64,000 nucleotides of DNA, from the NCBI GenBank assembly GCA_004794785.1, contig SJOL01006429.1:137334-201333 (forward strand), read 5' to 3'. Shown here in pieces: positions 55,501 to 61,500 of this stretch; within the stretch, counting starts at the first letter, position 1; each line of letters begins with the position of its first letter. Under the pieces are notes generated by a model. It made no database searches and was not told the DNA's origin. It worked only from the letters and a program-made list of their open reading frames with translations. The stretch is from Opisthorchis felineus. Its lineage: Eukaryota > Platyhelminthes > Trematoda > Opisthorchiida > Opisthorchiidae. A program made the translations under genes and the position numbers.

Positions 55501-58500
55501 CCTTTTTTTCAACAGATTCAGACTGGTATCCTCATTCGAATAAATCAGAAGGTTGCCGCTCAAGACAATCAAACTGCTGTTCGAGTTTTGTGGAGATCGA
55601 TTTTTGCTGCACCACCATACCCAAAAGAGCAACCCCCAGGTCGAAGTAGACACTCCATCTTGATGTCTAGAGCAGAAATCAAGGTTTTCCAGCCTTTACT
55701 CCACTGTATCCTCTTCTCCGACTTCTGACTGCATATTTTCTTCTACCTATCCTCCCCTCCGATGGGGAATTCAGTTTACTATAACAATGGGTACAGTGTC
55801 CAGTGCAACAATCACACAACAGAAATATTAAATCGAAAAATCGAAAAATATTCACAATCTACCAACTTCTAGAATGCAGTCTCAGTATACAATGGGCTGT
55901 CCAAAATTCTGAGATACTGTTTACAACTAAGTGGAGGCATCATCGGTGTTAAGTAACTCTGGAATACAGCAATAGCGTCTGATGAAACCAGCACCGTGGA
56001 CGACATCAACATTGTTTACTCCATAGTCTAAGGGCTGGCGCTATCGTATTACATACGTGGATGTGATCCTCGTCTCAGGTATGATCAGGCATGACGTACC
56101 CCAGTGATAGATGGGGTGTGGAGTGCCCTATCCAGAACGGAGAGACATCCAACCGTATAAATGTCCACTCCAGCAGTTTCAGTATTTTCACGTGATGGTG
56201 GGAAAGGATTAACTCGGACATATTCGTAACGTGGATACTTATGATCAGTCCCAAAGATAATTGGGCATGATTATGTTGTTTTGCTCTCTCGAGGGAGCGT
56301 CAGAGACCATAGAACCATTGCGGTTTCGTCGACTTCTTGTCTGTGACAAACCCATCGGGTTGGTATCATTCATAGGCTCAATTCAAGTTCAGTCCAACAC
56401 TATGGATTTAGTTCCTGTGCAGCAAACAGGGGAGGCTTTGGTGATTCAATCACAGTTCCTCCTTTATTTCGTAATTGCGAAGGTGAAAAGGGGCACATTT
56501 GCCAAAAAGTCTGAATCCACCAATCGCCCGCCTGGAGTGTGATATTTGAGTAAATCAGATTTGGTTTCAGGTGAAGAACTTGTGATGCTTAATGTGCTAC
56601 TCATAAGGTTGCTGAAAATTCTTCGACAGCCCACGACCGGTTTCGCCCTTTTTGGGGCTCATCAGGCAGGCGCAGTCCCCGAGTTTTCGTCAACCTTATG
56701 TTCTACTTGAAACCAAATTGCACCAAATTAGCGAAATACACTCATCTGCAAACAAATTTGGTTTTGACGGGAGACTCACCTGGAACCCAGCTGAATCTCT
56801 CGTTTGTGATGTTTCAGGTGCCTGGAAACATCACAAACGAGAGATTCAGCTGGGTTCCAGGTGAGTCTCTCGCAAAACCAGATTTGTTTGCAAATGAGTG
56901 TATTTCTCTAACTTGTGATGTGATTCCTCAAAAAGAAGTCAACAGAGGAGATATTCGATTCAAATAATTCAGGTAATCATCCGACCACTCATTAGTAGTC
57001 ACAAAGCACCGTTTTATGATTCGTCACCTCTCGCGGGAAGCCTGATAATTAGTAAGTAACAAGCTCGGAACGTTACTTCTGAAGTAATAAGCGACATCCA
57101 CATATTGTCTGGGGAGAGCGATTCGTTAGAGTACATGACAATGGCTTCAGTGAGCTCTCCAATATGTCTGCACATATTGCTCGTCCTGGACTGGTGGCGG
57201 ATTCACCGCTTGTTTTTAGAAGTTCACTAGCTCTCCGGGTTTGTGTTTGCTCCTCTAACTTTCGAGATGGTGATTTTCGGGGAATTCAGCTAAGAGACAT
57301 ACATGGAGAAAAGGTTCCAGAGTTAGTTGACAGATTGCTTCTCACAGAACTAACTCACCTGAGTTTCAAGTTTTGGAGGAGGCAGGATGAACCGAAGAGA
57401 TAAGACACCCTCCAAGTCATTCATGCTGACTAGTGACTGTAGAATGGAGCGCGCTCGAACAGACTCGCTCTTAGTTGTCTCCATATCCGGAGCACAGAAG
57501 CCCAACAAATTGACCAACACTGAGTGGAATGTGAGAATTGCCGCGCCCAAGTCAATGTAGTCAGGATTGTCTTCAGGCTACCGAAGAAAAGGACATCCGA
57601 ACGCATTAGGCAGATGTCAGTAAGCCGAATGGGAAACAAATCTCAGTCGAAAATATAACGAGCGGTTGCTTGATAGGTTAACTTACCGGAAGACATTCAA
57701 AGTTATATGGCAATGGAACAAACAGATTTGCATCTTCATAATCCATCAGTACTGTACGCCACCCCAAGTCTTCATCCTCCGGATTTAGTCCGGCAGCCTC
57801 GGCTTCCTGGGCCATCTTCACCAACTTGATTTGCGCAGACATCACAATACCTTCCTTCATCGCCTTTAAAAGGCCTCCACCGACCAAAGTTTGTTGAGCT
57901 TCCACATCGGGGTTGGTGGTTTCACCTGCATCACGGAGTTCACCGGGACCTCCAGGCGGTAACTCGTTTCCTTCGATTGCCGCCACAGCCGTTGGTGGTT
58001 TCATAGTTTTTGATCCACCGCGCAGTGCGGGTCCCAGACATTCAGGTCTACGAATCAGCAGTCGGACAACAAGGTTGGCGTTCTCTTCCACCGTTTCGCC
58101 TAGAAGAAATGTAACACAAGAGAAGTTTGATGATGGAAAAGCCCCGCAAAACTTGCTAAGGTCAAGAGCCAATGTACAGTATGGATGACTTACCGTTTAC
58201 CCAAACAGTAAAGCGTAAGAAATCTAAGAAGCGTTCGCCTTCAACTGGATCCCAACCAATGTCCGGGTAACCCTTGGCAAGAAGTTCTGCATTTGACTGT
58301 ACACCACACCGAGAGAGGTATACTGCCACCTGGAGTAGAAAACCAAAAGAATGTTGTGAAAATAAGGAAAGACAAGCTGGGTACAAATTTCTTACGTATA
58401 CAGTTTCCCAGGATTTTCTTCAGCTGATGCACAGCATGTTACATAATTTTGCCAGGAGAGACTTGGAAGTGGGACAATATGCCTAATTAAAGCTGTTCTC

Positions 58501-61500
58501 GACTTTGGTATCCAATGCTTCATTGCATATTCTCGATAGATACTACTGGCACACTTCAGTAGGTTCACCTTCCGCACATTTCACTTCCTATGACTCTTTA
58601 AAGCAGTGGGTGATAATCACTCACGTTGATCTGTATGGTTTGTTGTGTTTTTTAGTTCCAAATCCAGGATATCATGTTGGATTGAGCTAGATTGTTTTAT
58701 TTTATCAACTAAGACGAAACACTTCGTTCCCATAGGATATGATGAGCGGACGAACTGCGACCACTTGGAAGCTAGCTTGTCATCTGCGAGACTTATAGCT
58801 TATAGACTTATAGACTTATAGGATAACCATCAAAACATTCAAATGGAGGAAGTGTGTCACACAATCAGCATTATATTGTTTCTGCAAACTGCCTTTCCAG
58901 TTTCATTGATTTCCTTACAGCAGAATCCACATTTCGAAGGACCCATCAAATGGCTTTTCGAAATCTGGTCTTGGATGCAGGAGCCAGATTCTTAATTCGA
59001 CCCCCCTCCTTCCCGCATGATGTAGGTGTGTGGTCTCACAGCTTCAAGATTTCTTCATGTTGCCCTAGTTTACGGATCCGTGCAAAGCACATCGAACAGA
59101 GGGACTTACCTTTTCCAACTGTTTCTCACGCAACGCCAATGCTAATTCGTTATTGTCCATCAGGGATGAGTACGCCACATCCAACGGGCAGGTACCGCGA
59201 AGACTGGGGCGAGCTGAAATTCCCAGACAAGGCAGAGGTTGTTTGCTTACTAGAATAAGCAATAGTTGCAATGGTCGCAAATAAGACAATACAACTAACA
59301 GTTGGGTCACCAATATTCGGTCGAGCCACAAGTGGAATAAACCTTCGAAACAAACATCGTTCAGCTGTAGCACCCTTTCGGTGCCTAACTGCCATGCCAC
59401 CAGAAGGAAGCACGAGGGCTGGGATACTGCCAGGTTGCCCAAGCCTAGACAGGGGAAGTCGAGAGGCAGAGTTCGGGTTCGAACCACGGACCTTCCGGTC
59501 AGTAAATCCGCGCTCTAACCACTGAGCCATCTCCCCCCTTCGAAACAAACAGCTGAAAGTCCCAACAGTTGATGACTCTTGCATGGTCTGATAGACTTGG
59601 AACGCAAGCAGATGTGGATACATTTCCAAAAAACAACAGTCTTTGCTAGAAGTCATCCAGAAAACCAGTACCACAGAAACTCAAGGCGCATAATTTGATG
59701 TACGCAGAAAAAGTCATTGTTCCTGTCTGTCTCACTAGGCCAACGTTACTCGGTCACAGTTTCCGTTGTTAGAGGTTACAAGCTTTAACCATCCAGTCAA
59801 CTCAGCTAGCCGAGCTCTGGTAGGTAGTACGATGGATGGAGTAGCCGAAATGTTAGCTGTCACGTAACGTCATCCTGTGATTTGCCCTCATAAAAGTGCA
59901 TTATTGTTCGGAAGGTGTTCATTGCATTAACTAGTTCCCCGAATCTCCCAGATGACCCGAGAGGTGCACACCGCTGAATAATTCCCAACAAGTATGAAAC
60001 TGATTTGCATATCAGTTTGGTTTCGACGGGGAACTCACCTGGAACCCAGCTGAATCTCTCGTTTAAAATGAGTAGTGCATCACGTCTATACAAGAACGGA
60101 ACTGTTTTATAGTGCCTCGCGGCTTTCCAGCATGAGACTTCGACTGAAACCTCAATAAATTCGCACCGCTTACAAACCGCAAGGAAATTTGTTCCGAAGG
60201 GGAAAAATCCCACAAGCCATCCCAGAATTCAGCCGGTGAAGGAGTATGTAAAATAAACTAGGCAAATGAACAACAGTGTCGTTATGTCCTGTGTTTGTGC
60301 GAATTACGCACACTACCGATCGGTATAGTCTTTAACCAGAAGGCGACGGATTCGAATCGCCCCAGGGATTCTTGAGATGAGCTTTGTACTGGTAATGAGG
60401 CGACTGCACAGTGCTTTCCGTTTAGACCTTGCTCATTGCCGTTGTATACGCTACGGAGGAAAGCCCGATTACTACCTGCGATAAAACCCACATTTCCCCA
60501 TAAGTTTACCTAGCATGTTGACTGCAGCCACGACGTAAGCAGTTTCACAGTTGTATCTGTTGAGGTTTAGCGCTTGGCTGTTAGAGCCCAAACTCAACTT
60601 TTTTTAACAAGTTTTGATTGACGCTCATCTGATTCCCTCAAGTCTAACAATATGGGCCAGGGGTATGCACGGATCGAAGCCAGAGAACCGTGAAAATACA
60701 CTTAAAACAGGGTGCTGTAAAATAGATTTTGCAAACCACAGGTCGCCGACCGACGACGTTGTTCAGGCCAATAAATTGTTGCCTAAACTGGAGTATCGAA
60801 GAATAACACTCTCTTTGTCGTTCCGATAAAAGACCAGTCAAGCTAGGAAATACTCACCAAGGAGCATAGACGAGTTCTCCAACATGTAACTCAAATGTTC
60901 GAACATGGCCTTCTGATTTCCTCGTGAAGTTCGACAGAAATAGCACAGAAACCGACAACACTGGACAACCATCTCCGTGGGACCGGCGGCGTTTCGTTGT
61001 TCTGTCGTGCTTGTTGCCAGCCCGAGACCTGTACAAGGTGAGGAAAGCGATGGGTTAATCCAAAGGTGCAGCATGAACAGTTAGAGGATAAAAATTTTGT
61101 CAGTTCCGTGGAACGCAGTGGAATTGAGAAAACTATACGTCTGTGGCATGAGTGGCCGCTTTCCATCGAATCACAGTTACAGCGATTCGAGCCGATGTTC
61201 GTTTCCTGTCTGGAGTAGTGAGGGGAACTTGAAAATCCACAATTACCTCGTGGCTACCTCCGAATGGATCATTTTGGGTTGGTCTTATCAAGTCTTACTG
61301 TTTTAAGGTGTACCCTGTATGGTGCCTACGTTAGCTTTTCTCGACTGCCTATTCATACGTAACGTGTTGGTATTGGTTTTGATGTGAAACACCTTTCAAC
61401 GAACTTTACAACTGAACAAATGATCGACCAAGCGTGAGTATTCGTGTAATAATACCAAACTTTCCGAAATCTCGAATAATTTGGTAACAAGAAAACTTTT

